NCBI RefSeq assembly: GCF_000003815.2
Contig: NC_049995.1
Location: 11,982 to 75,981, forward strand
Origin: Branchiostoma floridae
Taxonomy: Eukaryota; Chordata; Leptocardii; Amphioxiformes; Branchiostomatidae
Length of the DNA stretch: 64,000 bases
Direction of reading: 5' to 3'
In this document: positions 30,301 to 35,592 of the stretch, one piece after another
Layout: each line of letters opens with the position of its first letter
Numbering within the stretch: position 1 is the stretch's first letter
Notes under the pieces: model-generated
Seen by the model: the letters and a program-made list of their open reading frames with translations, nothing else
Told to the model about the DNA's origin: nothing
Database searches by the model: none
Translations under genes and position numbers: made by a program

Positions 30301-32923
30301 CTGGTACAGTGGGGAGCGCTGTCAGATCAGTTTGACCCAAGCGGACGTCATCGGTATTGCAGCAGGCTGTGCATGTGCAGTGTTGGTGATCGTACTGATG
30401 GTGGTTGTGTGCATGGCGAAGAGGTCCAGGCGTTTGGCAAAGAAGAGGAGAGAAATGAGGTAGCGTCAAAAATTATCTGCTAACATATGTATGACGTAGC
30501 AATTTTGCTAAACTACCATCTAGCCTTCGTGACCTTAGCTTTTGATACCTTGATTGAAAGATGACTTGTAAAGTCTGAAAAAATGAGTACCAAAGTACGG
30601 CCAATAATGGAAAAGAAACGAAGCAATGTTAGCTTTTCAATTCACATCAATTTTATCAAACGATATGCAGTCACTGTGGTAAGTACATTGTGTATGAGAC
30701 TGCGTTTTTTAATACATTTCCATGAAGAACGAAAGTCACCACCCCCCGTACAAGGATAAAGTTATAATTTCTATCTTTAACTGTTTAGCATCAAATACAT
30801 TGATTCAGATCTGCTTTCCTACACTTTGATATGGAAATATCATGATCAGTTAATATTTATTACCCACAGCGATCTCGCTAAGCCAATCCCTTCTCTAGCC
30901 TTCGTTACCGTTGTATGTGGTTGATAGAATGTTTGTCATCAGTTGAATCGTAATCATGGCTTGAAATATGTAATATGTTTGATTTACATGAAATGGGACG
31001 ATATTTTGCAGGTACAGGGTCGATGCACCTGCAGTCACCTTATCCAACTACTACACCACTAGAGAGGCGTGGCAATCGCTTCATCGCCTTCCGGTCACTG
31101 ACCTGAATGAAGGCCGTGGCGACTATCGCCCGCCTGTGGTAAGGGTCTGATGTCCAATTAACTTTCCTTGCGAAATAATTGCCAAGATAATACATCTGTT
31201 TTAAGATACAATTAGGGCATGGGTTAGGGTTTAATCAGGGCAAGTTTTGTTTGCATGTTTATTCATGAGAAACTCAAATCGCCTATGGGCCGCTTTTTTT
31301 TTTATTCGTTATTTCAATTTGCTTTGGGGCAGACGTGGCCATTATGGCACTGCCTTCAAGTCAGATATCAAAACCAAAGTTCCGCTACGGGGCCAAATAT
31401 CTAATTATTTCTCATTAAAACCTTCCCACATATTGAATAATAATACATTCCATACCGGCATTCTCGAGTGATACTGGTCTTCCAAACAAATACACACACA
31501 CACATACACACACGTACACATACGCTCGCACACACACGTACACATAAACACGCACACATACACACGAACGCTACTTAAAACATAACCTTCTTGGCAAAGG
31601 TAATTATTGTCACAGATGAACTCATTTTAATACCTGTTTTCCTTAGCCCGTAGGTACTGATATGTTACCGCCTATATACACGGACTCCCTGCGGGCCAGA
31701 GGAAGGTCTTTCTGGAACCCAAGTGTTGAAAACGTGCCGTCCGGAGAGGTAGGTTTCCTTTTGACTCTGTCAACGCTATTTTGGGGAGGGGGCGAGACTG
31801 GGGCCCGAACAAGTAGAAAAATAGCCTGTAACAAATTAACAGGCAGTTCGTTTTGGAAATGTGTCTGTTAGGTCCATATAAAGCCTCCATAGCATGTTCA
31901 ATTATATTACATTCAAAGAAAATGATAATTTCTTACATTTTACGTGCTTTGTGGAAAACATGCCATACTATAATAGAGCTTTCTAATCTATATCAAACTG
32001 ACACACTCAGTTATCTCGATTCGGCAAAATGTACTTTAAAGACGGTTATGTTTTTTCTAGACCAGATAACTTTCTTCCTGGCCAACTCGTATCAACTTCT
32101 GCAGTTTTTCTGAATGTGTTTTGTTATTAAAAGTGAAGTACTCTTAGTTAAAAAAAATGTTTCTTCCTTCACTATATTGTTATAAACGAAAGTACAAGAA
32201 GCATGTTTCTTTGTTTCATTTTTTACTGACTATTAAGTAATTGTTTTTACCCTCTTCAGTTCAAGATCCCTCGCCCGTCTGTGAAGAGTCTGATTCAGCC
32301 TAAAGACGATGAAGGTGAACGATTTGTTCAGGTAGGTTTCATCTTTTATTGCCGGTCGACCGATAAGTGGTATTCCCCTACTATTTTGAAAATAACTGTC
32401 CTGTCTCTAGCCAAAGGGTAGTAAGGTTGCCAGCCAGAGTCAACAGGTTTCTACATGTATTTCAACCTACTGGATGACATTTGACGTAATAACGATATGC
32501 TGGACGTATAAAGAAGAAGCATGCTTTTAGTAGATTTAAACATTCGAATCAGTACTCCACATATATCAAATCCTATTTACCCATTGACAATGTGGCCCTA
32601 TAGAGACCTTGATATTTTAAACTCATGAAACACCGTTAGTTGATTGAGTACAGTTAGGAATACTATCACTTCTAATGCACATTTCTTAGACTCTCATCAT
32701 AAATGTACATGTTGTTACATCTTTGAATCAAGCGTATACCTTGTGGTCCTATTTTGACAGAAATCTGCCAAAGACGAAAAAAATGCTCAAGCCATGTTCT
32801 GAATTCCTAATGTCTCCTCTGTGTTCCAAAAGTGTTAACAGTTCGTTTACATTTACTTTTAACTTCATAAAGGTTCTAATGATGTTTTTGTTCTTTTTTA
32901 AGACGTTTGAGTTCAAGTTCTGA
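260..32923 (+). CDS. MUC4-like transmembrane protein, EGF-NIDO-AMOP-VWD-EGF-SEA-TM (5' partial, 50 exons)
   Basis: This is a large single-pass membrane protein of the extracellular surface. The 50 exons listed below join with matching splice phases into about 2,408 residues. The order is 8 EGF, NIDO, AMOP, VWD, a cadherin/Ig-like module, 23 EGF, a Thr-rich linker, SEA, a Cys-rich EGF-like module, a TM helix and a tail of about 105 residues. NIDO-AMOP-VWD-EGF-TM is the known core of MUC4 and of invertebrate 'mucin-like' proteins; SEA is usual in membrane mucins. The long tandem calcium-binding EGF block resembles fibrillin-type adhesion proteins. No start codon or signal peptide is in the window, so the gene begins upstream. 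One phase conflict, in the exon at 7210, needs a single-base deletion to restore the frame: it is either an assembly error or a disabling mutation. The name is by architecture; orthology to MUC4 is not shown. Confidence 0.88.
753..899 (+). CDS. Gene 1 exon: cbEGF domain 2 with an extra cysteine
   Basis: Phase 1-1 exon starting DVNEC, the calcium-binding EGF signature, and ending TTCEG before donor gtatgt. I count seven cysteines instead of six; the extra one lies in the first loop (DYC...PAC). An unpaired cysteine could form an inter-domain bond or be an allelic oddity. Confidence 0.87.
1244..1360 (+). CDS. Gene 1 exon: cbEGF domain 3
   Basis: Phase 1-1 exon starting DVDEC and ending TVCTG, with six cysteines. 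It includes a CxNTxGSYTCxC stretch typical of calcium-binding EGF modules, where the Asn is usually hydroxylated. Acceptor ttttccag, donor gtttgt. Confidence 0.88.
1697..1807 (+). CDS. Gene 1 exon: EGF-like domain 4
   Basis: Phase 1-1 exon starting EINEC, with six cysteines in the compact Notch/Delta spacing (PCIGGTC...CSC...GDRC). It ends at donor gtaagt. Domains 4, 5 and 7 share this compact type and alternate with the longer fibrillin-like type. Confidence 0.86.
   Translation, partial: KSTSVTPTPASEEHVWIGSTVTTVAVGRGSLVIGVR
2298..2411 (+). CDS. Gene 1 exon: EGF-like domain 5
   Basis: Phase 1-1 exon starting NINDC, with compact six-cysteine spacing (QPCLNNGTC...CDC...NNC). It closely resembles the exons at 1697 and 3208, suggesting local duplication. 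Donor gtaaga. Confidence 0.87.
2660..2776 (+). CDS. Gene 1 exon: cbEGF domain 6
   Basis: Phase 1-1 exon starting DINEC, with six cysteines and [12 protein letters not shown], then GDGFACTG. Acceptor ttttccacag, donor gtaaaa. The antisense and +3 frames over this exon are also open but carry no EGF pattern. Confidence 0.88.
3208..3321 (+). CDS. Gene 1 exon: EGF-like domain 7
   Basis: Phase 1-1 exon starting ETDEC, with compact six-cysteine spacing (NPCQNGADC...CDC...VNC). Acceptor ttttttcgtacag, donor gtaagc. The following intron is about 1.35 kb and carries the minisatellite that runs into the next exon. Confidence 0.87.
3791..4691. repeat. 84-bp minisatellite spanning a splice acceptor, about 11 copies
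   Basis: About 11 tandem copies of a unit made of a short intron stretch, a (TTTG)n tract, a CAG and the first about 10 codons of the next EGF exon. The five spacings between the last six acceptor-like sites (4332, 4416, 4500, 4584, 4668) are exactly 84 bp. Earlier copies show a higher-order trimer, with unit types alternating (gaggtcaacgag, caaatgtcaacaag, gatgtcaacgag). Copies with caaatg have lost the acceptor AG. In the exon frame, upstream copies run into a stop within about 13 codons. Confidence 0.93.
4668..4799 (+). CDS. Gene 1 exon: cbEGF domain 8, arising from the minisatellite
   Basis: Phase 1-1 exon starting DVNEC and ending LICRG, with six cysteines. Its first bases are the last copy of the 84-bp repeat; only this copy continues into a full EGF module, so this acceptor (tgtctgcag at 4659-4667) is the functional choice. 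Donor gtgaga. The long last loop ([11 protein letters not shown]) is unusual. Confidence 0.85.
4810..4990 (+). repeat. tRNA-derived SINE remnant with hammerhead-like core
   Basis: Intronic. A near-match to a Pol III A box lies at 4820-4830 and an exact B box (GTTCAATAC, consensus GWTCRANNC) at 4857-4865, about 27 bp apart. Downstream at 4909-4933 is a CTGATGA...GAAA arrangement like the conserved core of a hammerhead ribozyme. No intact tRNA fold was established, so I call it a decayed retroelement. Confidence 0.45.
5213..5355 (+). CDS. Gene 1 exon: NIDO domain, part 1
   Basis: Phase 1-0 exon, acceptor tctttgcag, donor gtaagt. It encodes [13 protein letters not shown]..., with the typical NIDO start (LFPYG...D) followed by [18 protein letters not shown] is the extracellular domain found in nidogen and MUC4. 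Confidence 0.9.
5596..5662. repeat. Simple repeat (AT-rich then GA)n in intron
   Basis: An atatac-rich stretch followed by a run of GA dinucleotides and degenerate GAAAG, inside the intron between NIDO exons 1 and 2. Confidence 0.8.
6068..6250 (+). CDS. Gene 1 exon: NIDO domain, part 2
   Basis: Phase 0-0 exon of 61 codons. [11 protein letters not shown] and [11 protein letters not shown]...GKVWYQ match the middle of NIDO domains (the 'WGDVD' block). It also holds SRARREP, an RxRR dibasic motif that fits a furin-like site by sequence, although it lies inside a folded domain. Confidence 0.9.
6667..6837 (+). CDS. Gene 1 exon: NIDO domain, part 3
   Basis: Phase 0-0 exon of 57 codons, with acceptor cccaccag and donor gttagt. 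It contains [15 protein letters not shown], the conserved TWVLVVTW strand of NIDO. The DNA after the donor runs into an AT/ATC-rich microsatellite that keeps the frame open but is intronic. Confidence 0.88.
6890..7137. repeat. (ATC/ATT)n trinucleotide microsatellite in intron
   Basis: About 245 bp of imperfect ATC/ATT/ACC triplets with a short CAG run near the end. It lies between NIDO parts 3 and 4 and is free of stops on both strands, which explains the long artefact reading frames there. Confidence 0.93.
7210..7631 (+). CDS. Gene 1 exon: NIDO part 4 plus first half of AMOP, with a +1 frameshift
   Basis: The exon enters in phase 0 as PNTF, then the frame must change: after CCC at 7221-7223 the next frame reads [10 protein letters not shown], the expected NIDO continuation. 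Removing one C restores [15 protein letters not shown] ends with [16 protein letters not shown] then starts ([12 protein letters not shown]...[16 protein letters not shown]). The donor ggtatat at 7632 is chosen because it gives phase 1, matching the next exon, but it leaves a hydrophobic stretch (FEIFLLLVF) that is unusual for AMOP, so the 3' end is less sure. Confidence 0.72.
8062..8205 (+). CDS. Gene 1 exon: AMOP domain, middle
   Basis: Phase 1-1 exon after a good polypyrimidine tract (tgttattcccag). It encodes [10 protein letters not shown]...[10 protein letters not shown], with the CCY pair typical of AMOP. An alternative acceptor at 7995 would add 22 residues in the same frame, but its pyrimidine tract is poor. 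Confidence 0.78.
8280..8573 (-). mobile_element. tRNA-derived SINE, copy A (antisense)
   Basis: The reverse strand begins with an A box (TGGCCAAGCGG, matching TRGYNNARNNG) and has a degraded B box near 8507-8516. The body matches the copy at 15756-16022 over its length, including the 'tttcatagcc' end. A poly-C run at 8391-8402 interrupts it. Confidence 0.7.
8891..9010 (+). CDS. Gene 1 exon: AMOP domain, end
   Basis: Phase 1-1 exon encoding [20 protein letters not shown]...[15 protein letters not shown]. The WCC...FC..Y...RP..C..Y.PP pattern is the C-terminal AMOP signature and leads directly into VWD, as in MUC4. Acceptor gtttttcag, donor gtacgt. Confidence 0.92.
9439..9647 (+). CDS. Gene 1 exon: VWD domain, part 1 (GDPH)
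   Basis: Phase 1-0 exon starting [20 protein letters not shown], the diagnostic start of a von Willebrand D domain. In several mucins the Asp-Pro bond of GDPH is cleaved autocatalytically; here the motif is intact. It ends at EGSST before donor gtaact. Confidence 0.93.
9959..10046 (+). CDS. Gene 1 exon: VWD domain, part 2
   Basis: Short phase 0-1 exon, acceptor cgtttag, donor gtaagg. It encodes [20 protein letters not shown] then IDITDLQQ, which fits the middle strands of a VWD. It is too short to recognise on its own; phase and position support it. Confidence 0.82.
10404..10577 (+). CDS. Gene 1 exon: VWD domain, part 3
   Basis: Phase 1-1 exon encoding ...[19 protein letters not shown]...[10 protein letters not shown]. 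The '(T)RGLLG' block is the conserved VWD turn before the 'VWNGN' exon. Several NxT/S sequons are present. Confidence 0.9.
11021..11134 (+). CDS. Gene 1 exon: VWD domain, part 4
   Basis: Phase 1-1 exon encoding [17 protein letters not shown]..., which joins the preceding RGLLG to form the conserved GLLGxWN..DDF..PNG block of MUC4-type VWD. Acceptor cattcctag, donor gtaagt. Confidence 0.92.
11484..11741 (+). CDS. Gene 1 exon: VWD C-terminal extension
   Basis: Phase 1-1 exon encoding [17 protein letters not shown]...[14 protein letters not shown]. The 'ESLFTY' segment and the CxxxxxCxFDxxxT pattern occur after VWD in MUC4-like proteins. The exon has only two cysteines, probably one pair. Confidence 0.88.
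12215..12370 (+). CDS. Gene 1 exon: cadherin/Ig-like module, part 1
   Basis: Phase 1-1 exon encoding [20 protein letters not shown], then [18 protein letters not shown]. This is the strand pattern of dystroglycan-type cadherin or Ig-like repeats, which commonly follow VWD in invertebrate mucin-like proteins. No calcium-binding DRE motif was seen. Confidence 0.87.
12836..13026 (+). CDS. Gene 1 exon: cadherin/Ig-like module end plus EGF start
   Basis: Phase 1-0 exon. It finishes the beta module ([19 protein letters not shown]) and begins an EGF-like module ([12 protein letters not shown]) that continues in the next exon. Donor gtttgt. Confidence 0.88.
13513..13693 (+). CDS. Gene 1 exon: end of one EGF, full second EGF-like module
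   Basis: Phase 0-1 exon, acceptor ttcaacag, donor gtcagt. [15 protein letters not shown] completes the EGF begun at 12836. [14 protein letters not shown]...[15 protein letters not shown] follows, with a thrombospondin-like C-P-x-G spacing. It marks the switch to the long EGF array. Confidence 0.9.
14335..14460 (+). CDS. Gene 1 exon: cbEGF, array module 1
   Basis: Phase 1-1 exon starting [17 protein letters not shown] and a long final loop (MDSNGLNC) fit a fibrillin-type cbEGF. Donor gttagt is followed by an (ATATC)n microsatellite at about 14476-14503. Confidence 0.88.
14963..15085 (+). CDS. Gene 1 exon: cbEGF, array module 2
   Basis: Phase 1-1 exon starting DIDEC and ending TYCGG, with six cysteines; [12 protein letters not shown] carries the hydroxylation pattern. 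Acceptor tttctctag, donor gtgaac. Confidence 0.9.
15374..15493 (+). CDS. Gene 1 exon: cbEGF, array module 3
   Basis: Phase 1-1 exon starting DIDEC and ending RKCEG, with six cysteines and [12 protein letters not shown]. Acceptor tttgttccag, donor gtaagt. Confidence 0.9.
15756..16022 (-). mobile_element. tRNA-derived SINE, copy B (antisense), intact A and B boxes
   Basis: On the minus strand a perfect A box (TGGCCGAGTTG) is at 16014-16004 and a perfect B box (GTTCGATTC) at 15969-15961, the spacing of a Pol III type 2 promoter. The body aligns by eye with the copy at 8280-8573, and a headless fragment lies at 1013-1167. It sits just upstream of an exon, in the intron. Confidence 0.78.
16073..16318 (+). 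CDS. Gene 1 exon: cbEGF array modules 4 and 5 fused in one exon
   Basis: Phase 1-1 exon with two modules (DTNEC... and NVDEC...) and no intron between them, so an ancestral intron was probably lost here. It ends ITCEG before donor gtttgt. The start after ttctcacatggcag has a weak pyrimidine tract. Confidence 0.9.
16796..16924 (+). CDS. Gene 1 exon: cbEGF, array module 6
   Basis: Phase 1-1 exon starting DLDEC and ending [17 protein letters not shown] is present. Acceptor actcttcag, donor gtgagg. Confidence 0.9.
17437..17559 (+). CDS. Gene 1 exon: cbEGF, array module 7
   Basis: Phase 1-1 exon starting DVDEC and ending [17 protein letters not shown] is present. Acceptor ctatacag, donor gtagcc, which is a weak donor. 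Confidence 0.89.
18103..18231 (+). CDS. Gene 1 exon: cbEGF, array module 8
   Basis: Phase 1-1 exon starting DIDEC and ending [17 protein letters not shown] is present. The longer first loop ([14 protein letters not shown]) is acidic. Donor gtaagt. Confidence 0.9.
18514..18636 (+). CDS. Gene 1 exon: cbEGF, array module 9
   Basis: Phase 1-1 exon starting DIDEC, with [16 protein letters not shown] and a long last loop (LAVDGFKC) as in LDL-receptor-type cbEGFs. Acceptor ctccacag, donor gtaaaa. Confidence 0.9.
19011..19127 (+). CDS. Gene 1 exon: cbEGF, array module 10
   Basis: Phase 1-1 exon starting DIDEC, with [16 protein letters not shown] and [12 protein letters not shown]. Acceptor tttttgtag, donor gtaatg. 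Confidence 0.89.
19436..19558 (+). CDS. Gene 1 exon: divergent EGF, array module 11
   Basis: Phase 1-1 exon with six cysteines but no DxxEC start (begins ASANC), so it has probably lost calcium binding. The middle ([12 protein letters not shown]) lacks the hydroxylation consensus. Acceptor atttttcag, donor gtaagc. Confidence 0.85.
20096..20221 (+). CDS. Gene 1 exon: cbEGF, array module 12
   Basis: Phase 1-1 exon starting DTDEC, with [12 protein letters not shown] and a long last loop (ISTDGRTC). Acceptor taatttcag, donor gtaagg. Confidence 0.9.
20477..20602 (+). CDS. Gene 1 exon: cbEGF, array module 13
   Basis: Phase 1-1 exon starting DIDEC, with [12 protein letters not shown] and ending TFCTG. 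Acceptor tttgacag, donor gtaaga. Confidence 0.9.
21158..21286 (+). CDS. Gene 1 exon: cbEGF, array module 14
   Basis: Phase 1-1 exon starting DYDEC, with [12 protein letters not shown] and ending FFCAG. Acceptor acgaatcag has few pyrimidines near the AG. Donor gtatgt. Confidence 0.89.
21556..21678 (+). CDS. Gene 1 exon: cbEGF, array module 15
   Basis: Phase 1-1 exon starting DVDEC, with [12 protein letters not shown] and ending TNCEG. The 2.4-kb intron after it is the longest in this gene and carries tandem repeats. Confidence 0.9.
21740..22370. repeat. Diverged tandem repeat, about 150-bp unit, four copies
   Basis: A block like 'tttgattttgggcctcctggcgtttgaacttgac' recurs near 21866, 22019, 22171 and 22317, a period of about 146-152 bp. 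Each unit also repeats 'tctggaacg...atttttggtacgtg'. It is intronic and related to the dispersed repeat at 48780-49300. The long minus-strand reading frames over it are by-products of the repeats. Confidence 0.8.
24080..24202 (+). CDS. Gene 1 exon: cbEGF, array module 16
   Basis: Phase 1-1 exon starting DIDEC, with [12 protein letters not shown] and ending RTCAG. Acceptor atcccgccacag, donor gtaagc. It follows the long repeat-filled intron. Confidence 0.9.
24842..24964 (+). CDS. Gene 1 exon: cbEGF, array module 17
   Basis: Phase 1-1 exon starting DVNEC, with [12 protein letters not shown] and ending THCEG. Acceptor tttgttgtcag, donor gtaagc. Confidence 0.9.
25546..25785 (+). CDS. Gene 1 exon: cbEGF array modules 18 and 19 (duplicate copy 1)
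   Basis: 240-bp phase 1-1 exon with two modules, the second starting [12 protein letters not shown]. It is nearly identical to the exon at 26394. It ends TVCTG before donor gtgagc. Confidence 0.93.
26394..26633 (+). CDS. Gene 1 exon: cbEGF array modules 20 and 21 (duplicate copy 2)
   Basis: 240-bp phase 1-1 exon, start to start 848 bp after its twin at 25546. After the first dozen codons the two differ at only about two synonymous sites. Short flanks are shared too (attcattagactgatgc before, acccctg after), so a genomic segment was duplicated. Confidence 0.93.
27361..27444 (+). CDS. Gene 1 exon: Thr-rich mucin linker
   Basis: 28-codon phase 1-1 exon encoding [20 protein letters not shown] and more Thr/Pro. 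It is rich in potential O-glycosylation sites and acts as a short stalk before SEA. Acceptor aatcgcag is poor; donor gtaagt is strong. Confidence 0.8.
27569..27684 (+). CDS. Gene 1 exon: SEA domain, part 1
   Basis: Phase 1-0 exon encoding [20 protein letters not shown] then [14 protein letters not shown], matching the first strand and helix of SEA (F..ey.d..S.ey..l...l). Acceptor ctttgtag, donor gtgagt. Confidence 0.87.
27985..28043 (+). CDS. Gene 1 exon: SEA domain, part 2 (59-nt small exon)
   Basis: Phase 0-2 exon of 59 nt, too short to stand out as a reading frame. It encodes [19 protein letters not shown] and joins the next exon as ..RF-V-PGSV. This is the 'iyxxi.gf..v.v..f..GSV' core of SEA and bridges phases 0 and 2 exactly. 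Acceptor attaccgccag, donor gtaagt. Confidence 0.85.
28058..28269. mobile_element. MITE with TACTGTAAATGCA terminal inverted repeats
   Basis: Ends TACTGTAAATGCA (28058-28070) and TGCATTTACAGTA (28257-28269) are exact inverted repeats. TA at both edges suggests a Tc1/mariner-type TA duplication. The inside is rich in 'cgcggtaa/ccgcgaa' and in shorter inverted repeats. A relative starts at 37111. Confidence 0.8.
28701..28882 (+). CDS. Gene 1 exon: SEA domain, part 3 (GSV motif)
   Basis: Phase 2-1 exon. It begins [17 protein letters not shown] is the SEA autoproteolysis position (G^SVVV in MUC1), here GSVQA, so cleavage is possible but not certain. It ends in TTLNEE before donor gtgggc. Confidence 0.87.
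29065..29491. mobile_element. hAT-type MITE with 8-bp target duplication
   Basis: Inverted ends TAGGGCTGGGTAtCGGTAC and GTACCGGTACCCAGCCCTA. The flanks are an exact 8-bp direct repeat, GTAGATAC at 29057-29064 and 29492-29499. An 8-bp duplication with YAGGG-type ends is the hAT superfamily hallmark. There is no transposase inside, so it is non-autonomous. It lies in the intron between the SEA and juxtamembrane exons. Confidence 0.9.
29788..29959 (+). CDS. Gene 1 exon: juxtamembrane EGF-like module
   Basis: Phase 1-2 exon encoding [18 protein letters not shown]..., with nine cysteines (CDLPC...MC...CQC...CYTGTC...RC). It sits between SEA and the TM helix, where MUC-type proteins usually have EGF modules. 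Donor gtaagt. Confidence 0.87.
30280..30459 (+). CDS. Gene 1 exon: end of EGF-like module and transmembrane helix
   Basis: Phase 2-2 exon. [14 protein letters not shown] closes the extracellular module. [20 protein letters not shown] is a clear TM helix, followed by a basic stop-transfer stretch ([11 protein letters not shown]), which gives a type I orientation with the C-terminus inside. Donor gtagcg is weak. Confidence 0.92.
31012..31138 (+). CDS. Gene 1 exon: cytoplasmic tail, part 1
   Basis: Phase 2-0 exon encoding [20 protein letters not shown] and on to GDYRPPV. It has several tyrosines but no recognised domain. Acceptor tattttgcag, donor gtaagg. Confidence 0.82.
31491..31570. repeat. 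(CA)n-rich simple repeat in intron
   Basis: About 80 bp of acacac/cacata/cacgta dinucleotide-like repeats between tail exons 1 and 2. Confidence 0.9.
31647..31748 (+). CDS. Gene 1 exon: cytoplasmic tail, part 2 (PPIY motif)
   Basis: Phase 0-0 exon of 34 codons encoding [15 protein letters not shown]..., with a PPxY motif that WW domains (for example of NEDD4-type ligases) bind in other proteins. Acceptor tttccttag, donor gtaggt. The internal 'gtag' at 31650 would break the frame. Confidence 0.8.
32260..32331 (+). CDS. Gene 1 exon: cytoplasmic tail, part 3
   Basis: Phase 0-0 exon of 24 codons encoding [20 protein letters not shown] then RFVQ. Acceptor ccctcttcag, donor gtaggt. It is charged, with no known motif. 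Confidence 0.8.
32903..32923 (+). CDS. Gene 1 last coding exon: TFEFKF-stop
   Basis: After the acceptor ttcttttttaag, six codons (TFEFKF) and TGA finish the protein in phase. The C-terminal F-K-F fits a class II PDZ ligand (hydrophobic-x-hydrophobic). The exon was chosen by phase, a strong pyrimidine tract and an immediate stop. Confidence 0.7.
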   Translation, partial: TFEFKF

Positions 32924-33875
32924 ACTCAAACGAACTGGCAGTAGGAACAGCGGGGATCTACGACCAATGAACAGCTTTACAGCTTTGTTTGTTTATTTCG
33001 ACTTTCGATATGGTAGCTCTCCGTCTGAACTGCGTAAGTGATGCATTGTGGGTGACGTCAACATTGAGACAACCCTGAGACACAAGCAAAAAAAAATGAC
33101 TAATTAGGGGAATAAACAGTATCAAGTAAACTTATCTTTTTATACGGATCAGTGATAATTATGTCAAAACGTCAACCCGTAAATTAATTGGTTATTATAA
33201 CAATACCAATAGAATAAAGCAACTAAATCTGTTTAACAAAAGCATTAGCTTAAGACTAAATATAAAGAACATTTACATATACAGTTAGTTTCGAAATGCG
33301 TATGCATCATTACATTAGTACAGCTATTCTAGTTTATGATAACTAACGTACGTATACATGGGTGAGCATGTACCTAACATATATGTGTTGTTTGTTTAAA
33401 CGTTTTTTAAATCATTAACAAAGAAGTACGCTTGTCATTGCGAGTTATAGTGCTTCAAGTCATATGCCACATGTATAGATCATGAAAATAATCAGGGACA
33501 CATTTTAATGTGACGCTATTGATAGAAGATACAAACGCTACCTAGCATGTTACCTTCTTGGCGAAGATGATAATGAATTGAATTGCCTTAAAGCGTTTCT
33601 TAACCTTTTTATATCTACCCGTTTGTTACTCTGATGACAGGAGTGCAAGTAGTCTAAAATTCTAAGATAATGTTTGTTTTTACGGTGAATTTATGTATCA
33701 TATTGAGCTGCTTATATTATTAGTATGGTGCATAATATATTTTATCTTTGATGCATTTAAGTTGATTCGAACCTTTATTTTAGGTTAGGTACGCAGGGCT
33801 GCTCATTGAAAACCGCCCGAGTGGCCCTGACATGGATAAATGAATAAAATGAAATAAACAGACTTACATAAATAC
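32924..33875 (+). other. Probable 3' UTR of gene 1 with two AATAAA signals
   Basis: There are no further exons. AATAAA hexamers at 33843-33848 and 33853-33858 are candidate polyadenylation signals about 0.9 kb after the stop; an earlier AATAAA is at 33111-33116. Which one is used cannot be told from sequence. Confidence 0.45.
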
Positions 33876-35561
33876 TATGTACATCTCTATCTCATTTCGT
33901 GTCTTGTCATTAATCTTGTTTTAGACTACATTATTCATGTGCATGCTACTTTTGTATGGAGGACCTCTCCAAACGCATAGCCGACGTTCCATTTCACACG
34001 ACCATGTACGAACATTGGATTGTATATTGCCCTCTTATGTAGAGTTCCTTGTGACAGCATTAGTGTGACTCATCATAACGTGCTCTTCTTATTGGAATTT
34101 TTGAGCAGTAGTGTAGTTATACTTTTCACATCTGTACTCCCTCTCTCGTATATGCTTCCTAATATGCCAGGATAAAACAGCCTTTTTAGCCGTCTTGTAG
34201 CTTGCGATGTAACTGAGACCAACCTCCGTTAAAAATCCCTGGCCTGTGCTAATGTAATGGGCGGGCAGGCAACACGTTTACCAAAACATTAATTTCATGT
34301 TTTGAGCGACATGCGCCCCCCTCCCCACAAAGTGTCAGGTTTCGTTACTTGCGAGAGATCGCATGCTTTATCGGACGTAGCCAATCACGGGCGTTTGTTT
34401 GTGACACCTGTGGCCCCTGCTGTGCATCACTTGTTGTAAACAGCTACTCTCATCTGTCTCTTTGTAAGGTTCAACCCGAGGTCATGTTTCTTTGTACACA
34501 TACAGTGGTTTGACAGTAACAAAAAAACACGTTCACAAGAAACTATGTGTATAAATAAGACGACATTGCTAATGCAGCAACCAGGCAATACGGTTGAGTG
34601 AAAAACATCCGTACAGAAATCTGTCTGTGAGTTGTTCGGAACAAATCTGAAAATTTTGGTAGAAATCTGACATTTGTTAGGCACGAATTTGAAATTTGGT
34701 AACTTAAATTTTAGTAAAGATATAAATTTTGATTAGCTAGATCTATGGACACCTGTTGTATAGCATACACCGGTCAAATTTACAACACGTCATAGTTTAA
34801 ATACAGCTGATTCACACCCTGTTGTTTTAGAATACACTTGTGGCATTTTAAATGACAATGTATAGTCGCTAAAACAACAACAACACGGGAAAGAGATGGT
34901 ATCGTCCAGACACGGAAGAAATACCTGTGTCCTAACGTCACCATGTCCATTAAGGTAGCCACATATCCTCCTTTGTTAATATTGCATACCTCCGAACTCG
35001 GTTACTATTTAATTTGATTTCCTGTACATGTAGTTCAACCTCAGTGTAATAGAACCAAAAGCATATGCTATTAGAAAAAAAGGCGCTACTCGTAGAGCAT
35101 GCTTCGGAGGCTACAACAAAATATCTCAACGAAGAATTTGCCCGTGCCATGCCATGGCGAGAGCAAGTCATCCAGAATTCTGTTGACTAAAGCACCTCGC
35201 ACTCTTTGTCTTCCTTTCACAGGACAGGTGTCTTCCGCTTGAACAGTTCCGTGATGTTGACACTTAAGAAAAACAACTATAGTACTTTGATGCACTTGTC
35301 AATGAAAGTCTCGGGGTGGTTGTCTGGGCTACCTAAACTGGCTACCCTTTTGGGGACACAGCTATGCATGAGGCTTTGGCATGTAATTGCATTTTTTTGA
35401 GAAAAAAACGGCTGTGGTTGAGCTAGACAGCAGGACAACTCATCGTATTGCTTGGGGGGTGGTGTGTGTGTGTGTGTGTGTGTGGAGGGAAGGGGGGGGT
35501 GTGATACTGAACAATCAGCATCCACCGTAGGATACGAAAGGAAAGAATGGCATAACAAACA

Positions 35562-35592
<31 letters not shown>

